Source: Nostoc sp. PCC 7107 (lineage in GTDB: Bacteria > Cyanobacteriota > Cyanobacteriia > Cyanobacteriales > Nostocaceae). From it: 64,000 nucleotides of DNA. The stretch covers positions 3,676,501 through 3,740,500 of the forward strand of contig NC_019676.1 in assembly GCF_000316625.1 (NCBI RefSeq), in the 5' to 3' direction. How positions within the stretch are numbered: the first letter of the stretch is position 1; each line of letters starts with the position of its first letter. Below the pieces are notes generated by a model. The model saw nothing but the letters and a program-made list of their open reading frames with translations, was not told the DNA's origin and searched no databases. The translations under genes and the position numbers were made by a program. Shown here piece after piece: positions 26,138-35,165 of this stretch.

Positions 26138-26878
26138 ATGGCATTAACTGGGGTCAGGATTGTGTTGGTAGAACCAGCTGGCCCAATGAATGTGGGTGCG
26201 ATCGCTCGTGTGATGAAAAATTTCGGTTTGTATAACCTAATATTAGTTAACCCCCAATGCGACCCGCGATCGCCAGAAGCAATGAAAATGGCTGTCCATG
26301 CTAAAGATATTTTAGAATCTGCGGTAGTGGTGGCGACTTTACCAGAGGCGTTGCAAGGATGTATCAGAGCGATCGCGACTACTGCGCGTGTGCGCGACTG
26401 GGAAACACCTCTAGAAACCCCTCGCAACGCCTTACCGTGGTTACTAGAAGAACCAGAAAAACCCTCTGCCCTCATTTTTGGCCGAGAAGACCGCGGATTA
26501 AGTAATGAAGAATTAAATTATGCCCAGCGATTTATTCGTATTCCCACCAGTGACATATATCCATCTTTAAATTTAGCAACCGCCGTCGGGATTTGTTGTT
26601 ACGAACTGGGGCAACAATTAGAAATCGCTCAACCTCAGACTACCCAAGAGATAGAATTAGCGCCTTTTGAACTTGTGGAAGCCTACTACCAACAATTAGA
26701 ATCACTACTGTTAAATATTGGTTATATCTATCCCCATACAGCAGCTAGTCGGATGGAGAAATTTCGGCAGCTATATAATCGCGCTCGACTCACAACTAAT
26801 GAAGTAGCTATGCTGCGTGGGGTTTTTCGCCAAGTAGAATGGGCGCTAAATAATCGTAATGATGATGAAAACTTATGA
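26138..26878 (+). CDS. TrmH/SpoU-type SPOUT RNA methyltransferase (TrmJ-like)
   Basis: 246 residues. SPOUT motifs: RIVLVEPAGPMNVGAIARVMKNFGL (motif 1), ALIFGREDRGLSNEELNYA (motif 2) and IPTSDIYPSLNLATAVGICCYEL (motif 3, knot). The order and the C-terminal helical extension (SRMEKFRQLYNRARLTTNEVAMLRGVFRQVEWAL) match TrmJ, which methylates the 2'-O of the ribose at position 32 of tRNA. The enzyme uses S-adenosylmethionine and acts in the cytoplasm. Target nucleotide is inferred from family similarity. Confidence 0.9.
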   Translation: MALTGVRIVLVEPAGPMNVGAIARVMKNFGLYNLILVNPQCDPRSPEAMKMAVHAKDILESAVVVATLPEALQGCIRAIATTARVRDWETPLETPRNALPWLLEEPEKPSALIFGREDRGLSNEELNYAQRFIRIPTSDIYPSLNLATAVGICCYELGQQLEIAQPQTTQEIELAPFELVEAYYQQLESLLLNIGYIYPHTAASRMEKFRQLYNRARLTTNEVAMLRGVFRQVEWALNNRNDDENL

Positions 26879-27043
26879 TGTATCGATTAATATATACGCA
26901 ATCTCCCCCAAAATAGATAATATGGCTTAAACTAAACACACTACTGAGTAGTAACAGTTGATTTCAGCATCCAGCTGCATGAACAGTCAGTTTTAGGCCG
27001 GGAGTCTGCAAGAAAAAATTCGAGTGAGTCACAAGGAGTAGCA

Positions 27044-28597
27044 GTGACAGAATCAAGTGACAAACTAAGAGCTTTCTCGCGGCGACAACCCGTAAATGGC
27101 CGCCAGCGATCGCGTAAAGCTCCAAAAGTGGAACCAAAAAAAGCAAAAGTTCCGCAAACAAAGCAACGTCCTCTGATCAGAGAACCGATGCTTGCGCCTA
27201 GTGCAATAGCTATCGGTGGCGTTCCCCGGCCAAGACAAGGACTAGTTATGCCAACGGCTGTTAAACCTATCCCCAGGAAACCAGTTAATGTTCCTCCCTC
27301 CCAAACCGGCACTGTCAAGGTAAAAACAGTGCGGGTGCAAAAACCGCCACAGCCCAAAGTAACCAGAAGAGTGTCGAAAAAGACGCGGTTAAAGCCAATG
27401 GCCAGAACGATGTTATATATCCTGCGGTTGTTGATCGTAGGAGTTGGCATGGGTGCGATCGTTGGTACAATATTGTCAGTTTTAGACCCAGCTAATCGCA
27501 TCAATTCAAATTCTTCCGTATCATCTAACGCCAATAATTCTGGTCAAGTTCAGCCACAAAGCACTCCTAATCCCGCAATTCCCACTTCAGGTTTATACCT
27601 ATCTCAAGAAATTACCCCACTCAAAAATACTGTCCAAAATTTAGCCGCAACCACCCCAGACCTCACCCCTGGGATTTTCTTAGTAGATTTAGATAATGGC
27701 GGTTATGTAGATATCAATGCGTCCGTGGGTTTTCCCGCCGCCAGCACGATTAAAGTACCAATTTTGGTAGCGTTTTTCCAAGATGTTGATGCAGGTAAAA
27801 TCCGTCTGGATGAAATGCTGACCATGCAACAAGATATGGTAGCCGGCGGTTCTGGGAATTTCCAATTCAAACCAGTCGGGACGCAGTACAGTGCCTTGGA
27901 AGTTGCCACCAAAATGATTACCATTAGCGACAATACAGCCACAAATATGCTGATTGCTCGGCTGGGAGGCATAGAAGCATTAAATCAGCGTTTTCGCAGT
28001 TGGGGATTCACAACAACAATTATTAAAAATAAACTACCAGATTTACAAGGAACAAACATCACCAGTCCCAGAGAATTGGGGAATTTGATGGCGATGGTAA
28101 ATCAAGGTAACTTTGTGAGTCTGCGATCGCGCGATATCATGCTTGATATTATGCGTCGTACAGAAAGAGATAATCTACTACCCTCTGGTTTAGGTGCAGG
28201 TGCAAGAATTTATCACAAAACAGGCGATATTGGCACAATGCTGGCAGATACGGGTTTAGTTGATATTCCCAATGGCAAGCGATACATCATTTCTGTGATG
28301 GTTAAACGTCCCAATAATGACCCCCGCGCCGAAAAATTCATCAGTTCAATTTCTCGTACGGCTTACGAAAGCTTGAGTCAAAGTCCTCCACCTAACATCA
28401 TCAACAACAATATCCCCACAACTAGTTATCCGTCCCCAGTTATTAGTTCTCCAGTACCTAATACGACAACTAGTGTAATGCCGCCAAATATTTATCAACC
28501 ACCCATAATTAATCCTGCTATACCTAACAACATACCTATAAGTGGTTATCAATCACCCGTTGTTAATCCACAATCACAATATTACCCCCCAAGATAA
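27044..28597 (+). CDS. Membrane-anchored serine hydrolase of the class A beta-lactamase fold, PBP-like
   Basis: 517 residues from a GTG start with AAGGAG upstream. A basic, proline-rich cytoplasmic region (1-120), one membrane helix (about 123-147), a linker, the catalytic domain (about 195-440) and a Pro/Asn-rich tail. Active-site motifs are STIK (234-237), SDN (295-297) and KTG (392-394). The loop that carries the deacylating glutamate (Glu166) in true lactamases reads NKLPDLQGTNITSPRE, shortened and without an obvious equivalent, so a slow-turnover penicillin-binding or unknown peptidoglycan function is more likely than drug resistance. It precedes psb28 by 11 bp. Confidence 0.82.
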   Translation: MTESSDKLRAFSRRQPVNGRQRSRKAPKVEPKKAKVPQTKQRPLIREPMLAPSAIAIGGVPRPRQGLVMPTAVKPIPRKPVNVPPSQTGTVKVKTVRVQKPPQPKVTRRVSKKTRLKPMARTMLYILRLLIVGVGMGAIVGTILSVLDPANRINSNSSVSSNANNSGQVQPQSTPNPAIPTSGLYLSQEITPLKNTVQNLAATTPDLTPGIFLVDLDNGGYVDINASVGFPAASTIKVPILVAFFQDVDAGKIRLDEMLTMQQDMVAGGSGNFQFKPVGTQYSALEVATKMITISDNTATNMLIARLGGIEALNQRFRSWGFTTTIIKNKLPDLQGTNITSPRELGNLMAMVNQGNFVSLRSRDIMLDIMRRTERDNLLPSGLGAGARIYHKTGDIGTMLADTGLVDIPNGKRYIISVMVKRPNNDPRAEKFISSISRTAYESLSQSPPPNIINNNIPTTSYPSPVISSPVPNTTTSVMPPNIYQPPIINPAIPNNIPISGYQSPVVNPQSQYYPPR

Positions 28598-28608
28598 TTT
28601 CATTTATC

Positions 28609-28974
28609 ATGACATCTACCACACCTTCAATTCAGTTTTTCGCAGGTATTTTTGAAGAACTCAGTAATGTTAGTTTGCGACGTGGCAAAGTTTCAGGTAA
28701 ACGCATCGTCGCTATGACTTTCAACCAATTACAGGCTTTAGAAGGATTGAATAGTTTTACAAAACCATCTTTAAATTCCTTGCTGTTGAGTGATGAAGAA
28801 GGTGAAATTAGTGTTACTCCTTCTTCAACGCGGTTTATTTTTGGTGGTGATGAAGGTGATGAATTACAACGGGTAGAATGCCAGTTTGAAATCGAACAAG
28901 ATGATTATTGGGAACGCTTCATGCGCTTTATGCAGCGGTATGCTGAAGCTAATGGGATGGAATATCAAGATTGA
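28609..28974 (+). CDS. psb28: Photosystem II assembly factor Psb28 family (Psb28-2-like)
   Basis: 121 residues. PSIQFFAGIFEELSNVSLRRGK and FIFGGDEGDELQRVECQFEI then DYWERFMRFMQRYAEANGMEY follow the Psb28 fold; the strongly conserved C-terminal WERFMRFMQRYAE block is diagnostic. The SIQFFAG start and GDELQRVE segment resemble the second cyanobacterial paralogue (Psb28-2) more than canonical Psb28. Psb28 binds the cytoplasmic side of assembling photosystem II near CP47. It is 11 bp after the PBP-like gene, though no functional link is known. Confidence 0.87.
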   Translation: MTSTTPSIQFFAGIFEELSNVSLRRGKVSGKRIVAMTFNQLQALEGLNSFTKPSLNSLLLSDEEGEISVTPSSTRFIFGGDEGDELQRVECQFEIEQDDYWERFMRFMQRYAEANGMEYQD

Positions 28975-29193
28975 TTGTCTGCTAATTCACTCCCAAGAAG
29001 CTAGGGTGTAGGGATGTTGAGGAATCAAAAGTGTTTCTTTGATAGTTTGCTAGTAAAATAAAACAAAAGTCAAAAGTAAAAATAAAGATTTTAATGATGA
29101 TGAATAATGGGAAATAACAAGACTATAAGAAGTTCTCTTTCCAATACAGAAAACATTAACAATTCATCACAATTAAAAGGTTAATAAAAATTT

Positions 29194-29388
29194 ATGCGAC
29201 GCAATCAAATCATTGTAGCAAGTACCATAGGCACCTTAGCGGCCATATCCATAGGGTATTTCGGAGTTCAAATATTTGGACGGGACACAATGTACGGAGT
29301 GAGCGCCGGAATGGTTGGACTCGGTGCAGGAGAGTATCTTGGTCAGGTTGTTTCCAAGAAAAAGCAGCGGCGAATGGTACTCATCTAG
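29194..29388 (+). CDS. Small two-helix membrane protein
   Basis: 64 residues: IIVASTIGTLAAISIGYFGVQIF (about 5-27) and a glycine-rich second segment GVSAGMVGLGAGEYLGQVV (about 35-53), ending in basic KKKQRRMVLI. The pattern suggests an integral membrane hairpin with a cytoplasmic basic tail. I do not recognise it. Good codon structure and absence of an overlapping gene support it as real. Confidence 0.55.
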   Translation: MRRNQIIVASTIGTLAAISIGYFGVQIFGRDTMYGVSAGMVGLGAGEYLGQVVSKKKQRRMVLI

Positions 29389-29481
29389 GTGAATAGGTGG
29401 TGAAACTGCGAGTAAGGGTGTCAGGGTTTTAGGGAGTACTCTATTAGGTATACAAAGCCTTGCACCCCTAAACCAAATCGA

Positions 29482-30555
29482 TTACTTTTTCTTATGGTCT
29501 TGGCGCTTTTGTTCTAGATAATTCAGTAATTTCAGTACGTAAACTTCAAATTCTGCATTTCTTTGGTTGACAACTTCAATAGGCGGAACAGAAAAAGTAT
29601 CGGGAAAATTAAAAACTAAATTTCCTAGACGTAATCCTAAAGGTCGTAAATGTCCCCCTTTAAGTTTAGCGCGAAAATCTTCTGGGGGCTTTTTCAAATG
29701 ATTAAAGAACCACTCCCGTGTAGATTTGCCGATATTGTCTAAAGGAAAATAAACTAAGCCCAGTAAATTAAATAAATTGCTGTTTTCGATTAAAGCTTCG
29801 GTTTCTGTGGGGGTTGGTTTGACATTAAAACCAAGTCTGATAATAAAATCTGCTAAAGCTTTAGGTTTAATGGCACTGTCTAGACCAGTATTGACTGGTG
29901 CTAATAATAGAGATGCTTGGCTTTTAATAAATAAGCTGTTAATTTTGACATTTGATTCATCAAAATTAATTTGACTTTGATCTACATCTTGATTGACATA
30001 ATAAGATGTTAATTCTTTAGCTTGTGTACGTTGATTTTCTAAGTCACGACGGAGATTTTCTAAATCATTGACAATACTTTGCACTTTTTTAGCTTGTTTT
30101 TCTGGAGATAAATTACCAGAAGTTTGTTTGACTATTTTCCAAATAAACGCTTCTAGTTGGTCTTGTTTTTCAGGTAAAGCGCTGAATGCTTCTAAGAGTG
30201 CAATATATTTACAACCAATACTATGACCTATCCACGAAAAGTTAGAATCGTCTAGGTAGGTTTTGTACTCATAACCTGCTAATTCTGCCATTCTAACTAA
30301 TTCTGGGATGAGTTTATATTGTTCTTTGATGAGAAACCCCGCCTCTGCATAATGGTCAAAAGTAAAGTTAAATGGCAGGAGAATGATTGTATAGCCTTGC
30401 TTAAATATACATTCCAGCAGATGGCGATAAAAAAACATCGGGCCGAATGTACCAAAAAAAGCCCCACCAATAAATTGAATTACTCCTTTAGGTTGTGGAT
30501 GTAGTGCTACCCAGCTAAAAGAAACAGGTTTAAATCTCAACTTTAAATTCGTCAT
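29482..30555 (-). CDS. DUF1350-family alpha/beta-hydrolase-like protein
   Basis: 357 residues. KGVIQFIGGAFFGTFGPMFFYRHLLECIFKQGYTIILLPFNFTFDHYAEA opens an alpha/beta-hydrolase fold; the nucleophile elbow reads WIGHSIGCKY (Ser in GHSIG). The family (DUF1350) is shared by cyanobacteria and plastids. A long charged insertion (about 135-205, DLENLRRDLENQRTQAKE) is predicted coiled coil. Substrate unknown. The start is 152 bp from the left end of an IS5-type element. Confidence 0.85.
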   Translation of the reverse strand: MTNLKLRFKPVSFSWVALHPQPKGVIQFIGGAFFGTFGPMFFYRHLLECIFKQGYTIILLPFNFTFDHYAEAGFLIKEQYKLIPELVRMAELAGYEYKTYLDDSNFSWIGHSIGCKYIALLEAFSALPEKQDQLEAFIWKIVKQTSGNLSPEKQAKKVQSIVNDLENLRRDLENQRTQAKELTSYYVNQDVDQSQINFDESNVKINSLFIKSQASLLLAPVNTGLDSAIKPKALADFIIRLGFNVKPTPTETEALIENSNLFNLLGLVYFPLDNIGKSTREWFFNHLKKPPEDFRAKLKGGHLRPLGLRLGNLVFNFPDTFSVPPIEVVNQRNAEFEVYVLKLLNYLEQKRQDHKKK

Positions 30556-30794
30556 GTTTGTAATTTAATAACAGTACAAATTTAGGGTGTTCTCATGACT
30601 GAGAACACACATTAGTAATCATCTGTCCAGATAAAATTAGATAACTTCTCAGAATCTCATTTGATTTAGAAGTTGCAGTATTTATGTTTGTTTGTGGTTT
30701 GTCATTAGAGGCTGTTTGAAAAGTCGGAGAGATGGTAAAAAAGCCCTCTCAGTATACGCTGTGAATAGATAGTAGACAGCACTGAGAGAGCAAC

Positions 30795-31607
30795 ATGAGT
30801 AAAGCATACCCCAGCAATCTGACCCGTGTTCAATATGAATTTCTGAGTGACATGATTCCAGAACCAAAACCTGGGGGTCGCAAGCGTGAAGTTGATATAT
30901 GGGAAGTCCTTAACGGAATTTTTTATGTGCTGGTAGAAGGAGTTAGATGGCGATGCCTACGGCGGGCTACGCCTACGCTACCAGGTGACTTTCCTGTATG
31001 GCAGACGGTATATAGCTATTTTCGTAAATGGCGCAAAGACGGAACGTGGTTGAAAATTCACGATAGCCTGCGGCAGTGGACACGGATTGAAGAGGAACGG
31101 CATCGAAGCCCATCGGAAGCGATCATCGATAGTCAAAGCGTCAAGAGTGCAGCGATGGTAAGTCAATCTGTGGGTTTTGATGCAGGTAAGAAAATTAAAG
31201 GACGCAAGCGATTTATGACGGTCGATACCTTGGGATTAGTCTTGCGGGTCTTAGTCACGGCTGCCAATGTGGGTGAACGCGAGGGAGGTAAACTAGTTCT
31301 CAAACGGGTAAAACAGTCTCAAAAGCAGGTATCTCGTTTGACAACCCTCTGGGTGGATGGCGGCTTTGACGGTGAGCCGTTTATGCAGTGGGTGATGAAT
31401 TTTTGCCGTTGGATTGTGCAGGTGGTGTTGCGCCCAGAGCAAACCAAGGGCTTTGTCTTGCTCAAAAAACGTTGGGTGGTGGAGCGCACTTTCGGTTGGG
31501 TCATGGGGTGTCGGCGATTGGTCAGAGACTATGAGTTATTGCCAGAAACATCAGAGACGTTTATCTACCTTGCTATGATCCGGATCATGGTGAGGCGATT
31601 GGCATAA
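30795..31607 (+). CDS. IS5-family DDE transposase with a short in-frame insertion
   Basis: 270 residues. EAIIDSQSVKSA (first Asp), TTLWVDGGFDG (second Asp) and RWVVERTFGWVMGCRRLVRDYE (Glu, with the R-(3)-x signature region) give the DDE triad. Strong IS1031-like segments are FPVWQTVYSYFRKWRKDGTW and VGFDAGKKIKGRKRFMTVD. Residues about 56-62 (RRATPTL) lie within WRCL...PGDFP and look like an inserted repeat (30960-30980). The frame is otherwise complete, so activity is possible if the insertion in the N-terminal region is tolerated. Confidence 0.9.
   Translation: MSKAYPSNLTRVQYEFLSDMIPEPKPGGRKREVDIWEVLNGIFYVLVEGVRWRCLRRATPTLPGDFPVWQTVYSYFRKWRKDGTWLKIHDSLRQWTRIEEERHRSPSEAIIDSQSVKSAAMVSQSVGFDAGKKIKGRKRFMTVDTLGLVLRVLVTAANVGEREGGKLVLKRVKQSQKQVSRLTTLWVDGGFDGEPFMQWVMNFCRWIVQVVLRPEQTKGFVLLKKRWVVERTFGWVMGCRRLVRDYELLPETSETFIYLAMIRIMVRRLA
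30960..30980. repeat. 21-bp GC-rich insertion inside the IS5 transposase
   Basis: The bases CGGCGGGCTACGCCTACG plus CTA lie between two CTA triplets. Removing 21 bases leaves WRCLPGDFPVWQTVY, the usual transposase text. Same features as the Nudix insertion: short, GC-rich, length divisible by three, 3-bp duplication. The ancestor is inferred. Confidence 0.55.
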
Positions 31608-31869
31608 AATTTGACCCCTCAAAACTTTTCAAACACCCTCTTAGATACTTCACGTTAACCGCTTATTACGCTGCTTGTAATTTTTATTTACAATTGCCTG
31701 CTTTGTCTTGTAGTGTTGTAATCTGCGATCGCCTCAATATAAAATTAATGATCTTGGCAGGTAATCCTTCTTGTGTGTACCTGATAACAAGGTGTAGAGA
31801 TATTCTCTACTGAAAGTAACAAAAGAGGGATAAGCTGATTCGGACTCTTGATGATAAATACGCCTGTAC

Positions 31870-31908
31870 TAAAAAATCTGCTAATCTTAGATGTAAGATT
31901 AGCAGATT
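31870..31908 (-). terminator. Rho-independent terminator after tRNA-Pro
   Basis: A perfect 15-base stem, AATCTGCTAATCTTA against TAAGATTAGCAGATT, with a four-base loop, followed on the minus strand by a run of six T. It begins 15 bp beyond the 3' end of the tRNA, in the right orientation. Confidence 0.85.
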
Positions 31909-31923
31909 AGATATTTTATCAAA

Positions 31924-31997
31924 TCGGAGCGGCGGGATTCGAACCCACGACCTCCACTACCCCAAAGTGGCGCGCTACCAAGCTGCGCTACGCCCCG
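31924..31997 (-). tRNA. tRNA-Pro (anticodon GGG)
   Basis: Minus-strand cloverleaf: acceptor CGGGGCG pairs with CGCTCCG (one G-U), the D-arm contains AGCGCAGCTTGGTAGCGC, the anticodon stem CCACT/AGTGG encloses TTGGGGT with anticodon GGG and G37, and the T-loop reads GGTTCGAATCC. Discriminator base A; CCA is not encoded. It decodes CCC (and CCU by wobble). Confidence 0.95.
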
Positions 31998-32047
31998 GTC
32001 AGAATTATCATTTTATCGCAAAGTTTGATGAGAATCAAGGGGTAAGT

Positions 32048-32413
32048 TTAAAAAACCTTCAACATCCTAGCAGCTTGCAACAAACCAGGTATAGCGGAGG
32101 CATTCCATTTACCTTCTGCACAGCGTCCTGTGTTGAGGATGAAGCGCAGACTATATTCATGGGGATAGCCCTCCACTTCCATCCATAATAAATCGCTTTC
32201 AGCCTCACAAGCAATCTTTTCTTCATCCATTAATTCGGCTGTGAGTTGTTTCATGGTATCTGCTAACTGTGCTAACAGACGGCAAAATTCATTCAACTCA
32301 GCTTCGGTTAACTCAATAGCCCAATCATCAGTACCTATCAACCCTTTATATTCAGCTGCATGAGGGTTCCAACCAATACGCCAACCTACACCGCTTTTAA
32401 TGAGACGTTCCAT
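32048..32413 (-). CDS. DUF1818-family cyanobacterial protein
   Basis: 121 residues. VGWRIGWNPHAAEYKGLIGTDDWAIELTEAEL and LLWMEVEGYPHEYSLRFILNTGRCAEGKWNASAIPGLLQAA match DUF1818, a small soluble family restricted to cyanobacteria and plastid relatives. No function is established. It is followed by tRNA-Pro in the same orientation; upstream lies the secreted protein at 32463. Confidence 0.8.
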   Translation of the reverse strand: MERLIKSGVGWRIGWNPHAAEYKGLIGTDDWAIELTEAELNEFCRLLAQLADTMKQLTAELMDEEKIACEAESDLLWMEVEGYPHEYSLRFILNTGRCAEGKWNASAIPGLLQAARMLKVF

Positions 32414-32462
32414 CTTTGAATTTTAGATTTTAGATTTTGGATTTTGGATTATAAATTCAAAA

Positions 32463-33029
32463 TCATTTCAGGAGGTCAGCGCCGCCTGTTTGGGGTTTCT
32501 GGGGCGTGGTGGAAGTAGTAGGATTAGGCTGGTTGCTAGTATTTTGGAGATTGGGATTAAAGATTTTGACTAAGGTTTGGACTAAAGCATCTCGTTGACG
32601 ACGAGAGAGGCGGTTAATGGCAGCGCGATCGCTCTCAAGCGGATTTTGCCGTAATGTATCATTACCTGGATAGGTGGTGTCATACATAATTTCGTTCGCC
32701 CCCAGGTAATCAGCCAATGTTAGCTTCCAGTCTAAGCGATAAATGGGCGATCGCTCTTTTACATAAACGTGATAACGGATCAAGCGATTAGCTAAAGTGT
32801 TAGTTTCAGCAACTTTGCCAGTTTCTTTGTTGACATACTGGTTTTCTTTGGGTAGGTCTGGTAATTGCTGATATACTAACTGCCAAACATCCGAGGGGCT
32901 AATTCTTTGAGCTAGGGCAGGCTGAATGCCAAAGAAACTAGTATGGTGTAATTGACTTGTGCCTAAACTCACAACAAGCCCACCTACAAGCAAAGCCACG
33001 ATTAATGCTGAATTAAACTTCACAACCAT
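32463..33029 (-). CDS. Secreted protein of unknown function
   Basis: 188 residues with a signal peptide (ALIVALLVGGLVVSLGTSQL, cleavage likely at PALAQR). The mature part SPSDVWQLVYQQLPDLPKENQYVNKETG and NRLIRYHVYVKERSPIYRLDWKLTLADYLGANEIMYDTTYPGNDTL forms one compact domain with a low-complexity Thr/Pro/Asn tail. It resembles conserved cyanobacterial exported proteins without assigned function. Confidence 0.65.
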   Translation of the reverse strand: MVVKFNSALIVALLVGGLVVSLGTSQLHHTSFFGIQPALAQRISPSDVWQLVYQQLPDLPKENQYVNKETGKVAETNTLANRLIRYHVYVKERSPIYRLDWKLTLADYLGANEIMYDTTYPGNDTLRQNPLESDRAAINRLSRRQRDALVQTLVKIFNPNLQNTSNQPNPTTSTTPQKPQTGGADLLK

Positions 33030-33146
33030 CAGCGGGGTAATTGAGCAACGCAGAATTATGATCTTTTTTCATCAACCTAGATTTTGGCATAAAGGTGCAA
33101 TCATACAAATATTCATGTACTCTGCACCTTTACCGCAAAACTACTT

Positions 33147-33383
33147 TTACATTTCACCAATAATTTCTGGTTGAGTTAATTCATCAGACATTTCGATGAT
33201 TGCCCTTAAAACAGGCTTCATCATAATATCTTCAGAACTTTCAAAATCTTCGTAACGTCGGCGCTTGGCTCGATTTGCCACCTGAACCGTGATGCGGTAG
33301 CGATTCGAGGCCGCACTAATTAAATCCTCTGCACGGTGCATAATCTGAGATTGGGTTGTCTCGAACTTAGAACGCTTGAGCAT
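33147..33383 (-). CDS. rpoZ: RNA polymerase omega subunit
   Basis: 78 residues. [30 protein letters not shown] is the conserved omega core, and [16 protein letters not shown] the following helix, in the cyanobacterial short form. Omega helps assemble the beta' subunit. It is transcribed toward the secreted gene at 32463 with a 117-bp gap; no operon is certain. Confidence 0.93.
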   Translation of the reverse strand: MLKRSKFETTQSQIMHRAEDLISAASNRYRITVQVANRAKRRRYEDFESSEDIMMKPVLRAIIEMSDELTQPEIIGEM

Positions 33384-33485
33384 AGTTAATGGTTCTTGGG
33401 GACATTCCCCAGTTTAGCAGTACTGAATTAAATACGGCTTTGTATATATGTTGCCAGCAGCCTCTTCGTGCGATAAAGTCTAAAA

Positions 33486-35165
33486 TCAAAAATTTTCTGA
33501 CAAGGTTAATGGTAGCTGAATTGTAAACCTTGTCCAACCTTGAGAACTAGTAACTGCGATCGCACCTTGCAAATATTCCACTAGTTTTTTTACCAAAGTC
33601 AGCCCTAAACCTGTACCGCTATTGAGTGCAGATTCGTTTTGCAGAACTTGGTCATTAAAATCAAAAATCGAAGATTTATCTTGGTTTTGATTTTGAGATA
33701 TACGATAAAACGGTTCAAAGATTTTAGATTGTTCTGTCGCTGGGATTTCTACCCCAAAATTGCTGACTGTGATTTCCATCCCAGGAGTTTTCAAAACACA
33801 TAATTTATCTTGAAGGTTTGGATAATTCAAAATTGTAGTGAGTTGAGCCGTCACTGCAATAACTTTTCCCAAGGGAGTATATCTGTAAGCATTAGTTAAT
33901 AACTCTGAGACAATCCGCGTCAAGATAGCCAAATCAGTAATGATATTAGGTAATTCTGGGGGAATGTCTACTTGCAAAATTTGTTGCTGAGTTTGAGCTA
34001 ATTCTTGAAAGCTTTCAGTAATGTGAGGTAGCCAGTCTTGCAGATGAATGGAAGTTAATTCCAAGGGATACATATCTGCATCAACGAAACGCATATTTAA
34101 TAAATCGTCTACTAAATTTAGCTCACGTTCGCATTCAGAACGTAATATATTGATATAACGAGCTACGGCATTTACTTCTGGAGGTTTACCTGACTGGATG
34201 ATGCGCCGGCGATCGAGAATACTTTCGAGCATAGTAATCGCCATTTTCATGTTTGATAACGGCGTACGCATTTCATGAGAAGTAGCAGCTAAAAAATCTT
34301 CTTTTAACTGGTTCAGCCGTTGCTGTTCTAGCATTTGGATTTCTAACTGACGGGCGCGTTCATGTGCGAGGTTACGTTCTTCAGTTAATCGGCGTTGCGT
34401 ATCATCCCGCAATACCATCACTGCACCATAAACCTTACCATTGTTATCACGCAGAGGTGCTGCACTATCGGCAATAGGAATACTTTTTTGATCTTTGGTA
34501 ATTAGTAAAGTGCGATCGCCTAAATATACAATACTTTCTTGTTCTAGGGCTGCATAAATCGGATTTGCTACAGGTAGCTGAGTTTGTTCGTCAATAATCG
34601 GAAAAACTTGATTTAATATCTGGTCTTGCACTTCTTGTAATTGCCAGCCTGTCAGAGTTTCTGCGACTTGATTCATATACTTGATGTGCAACTGCGTATC
34701 AACCACAATCACCCCATCCCCCATACCTCGCAGCACCGTACTCAAAAACTGTTCTCGTTCATAGCGATTCAGTGCTGTTTGAATAGCCACATATAGTTCT
34801 TGCTCTCGAATAGGTTTGAGAATGTAACCAAAAGGAAAGGTCAGTGTTGCTCGTTCTACAGTACTTTGATCTGAGTGTCCTGTAACGTAAATAATGGGGA
34901 TTTGCAAATCATTCCAAATTTGTTCTGCCGCCTGGATACCATCAGCCTCACCTCGCAGCCGGATATCCATTAAAATTATACTTGGGCGCAATGCGGTTGC
35001 TTTGGCAACAGCTGCTTCTGCTGTATCAGCAATATCAACAACTGTGTATCCCAGCGACTCTAAACTTTCTTGTAGGTTAATAGCAAGAATATACTCATCT
35101 TCAACAACCAAGACTTGAACTGTGTTGGTTTTTTTTGTATCGGAAGAGATGTTCATCATATTCAT
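33486..35165 (-). CDS. Hybrid REC-PAS-histidine kinase
   Basis: 559 residues: N-terminal receiver (about 15-130; phospho-acceptor Asp67 in ILMDIRL, Lys in GYILKPI), PAS domain (about 140-260), HisKA (histidine in AATSHEMRTPLS) and HATPase_c (N-box LLTNAYRYTP, G2 box GTGLGLTLVKKL). Its start lies inside the stop region of the upstream kinase gene in a four-base overlap (35162-35165), so the two are translated together. The receiver at the front suggests that it accepts phosphate from that kinase and passes a signal on. No output regulator is adjacent. Confidence 0.9.
   Translation of the reverse strand: MNMMNISSDTKKTNTVQVLVVEDEYILAINLQESLESLGYTVVDIADTAEAAVAKATALRPSIILMDIRLRGEADGIQAAEQIWNDLQIPIIYVTGHSDQSTVERATLTFPFGYILKPIREQELYVAIQTALNRYEREQFLSTVLRGMGDGVIVVDTQLHIKYMNQVAETLTGWQLQEVQDQILNQVFPIIDEQTQLPVANPIYAALEQESIVYLGDRTLLITKDQKSIPIADSAAPLRDNNGKVYGAVMVLRDDTQRRLTEERNLAHERARQLEIQMLEQQRLNQLKEDFLAATSHEMRTPLSNMKMAITMLESILDRRRIIQSGKPPEVNAVARYINILRSECERELNLVDDLLNMRFVDADMYPLELTSIHLQDWLPHITESFQELAQTQQQILQVDIPPELPNIITDLAILTRIVSELLTNAYRYTPLGKVIAVTAQLTTILNYPNLQDKLCVLKTPGMEITVSNFGVEIPATEQSKIFEPFYRISQNQNQDKSSIFDFNDQVLQNESALNSGTGLGLTLVKKLVEYLQGAIAVTSSQGWTRFTIQLPLTLSENF

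Larger units (their letters stand above)
30708..31640. mobile_element. Complete IS5-family insertion sequence
   Basis: 933 bp with imperfect inverted termini: GAGGCTGTTTGAAAAGT at left and the complement of GAGGGTGTTTGAAAAGT at right. The target duplication TTA lies at 30705-30707 and 31641-31643, the TNA type of the IS1031-like IS5 subgroup. A single transposase gene fills the interior. An inverted repeat CTCTCAGT/ACTGAGAG (about 30743-30788) sits in the leader. Confidence 0.92.

Noticed and set aside
26941-27534. 197-codon minus-strand frame opposite the PBP-like gene
   Set aside because: It lies fully antisense to the proline-rich N-terminal coding region, has no domain and mirrors the codon pattern of the real gene.
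31924-32047. tRNA-Pro as an integration (att) site for the nearby IS5 element
   Set aside because: The IS ends at 31640 with its own TTA duplication, and no integrase or tRNA 3'-end repeat is present.
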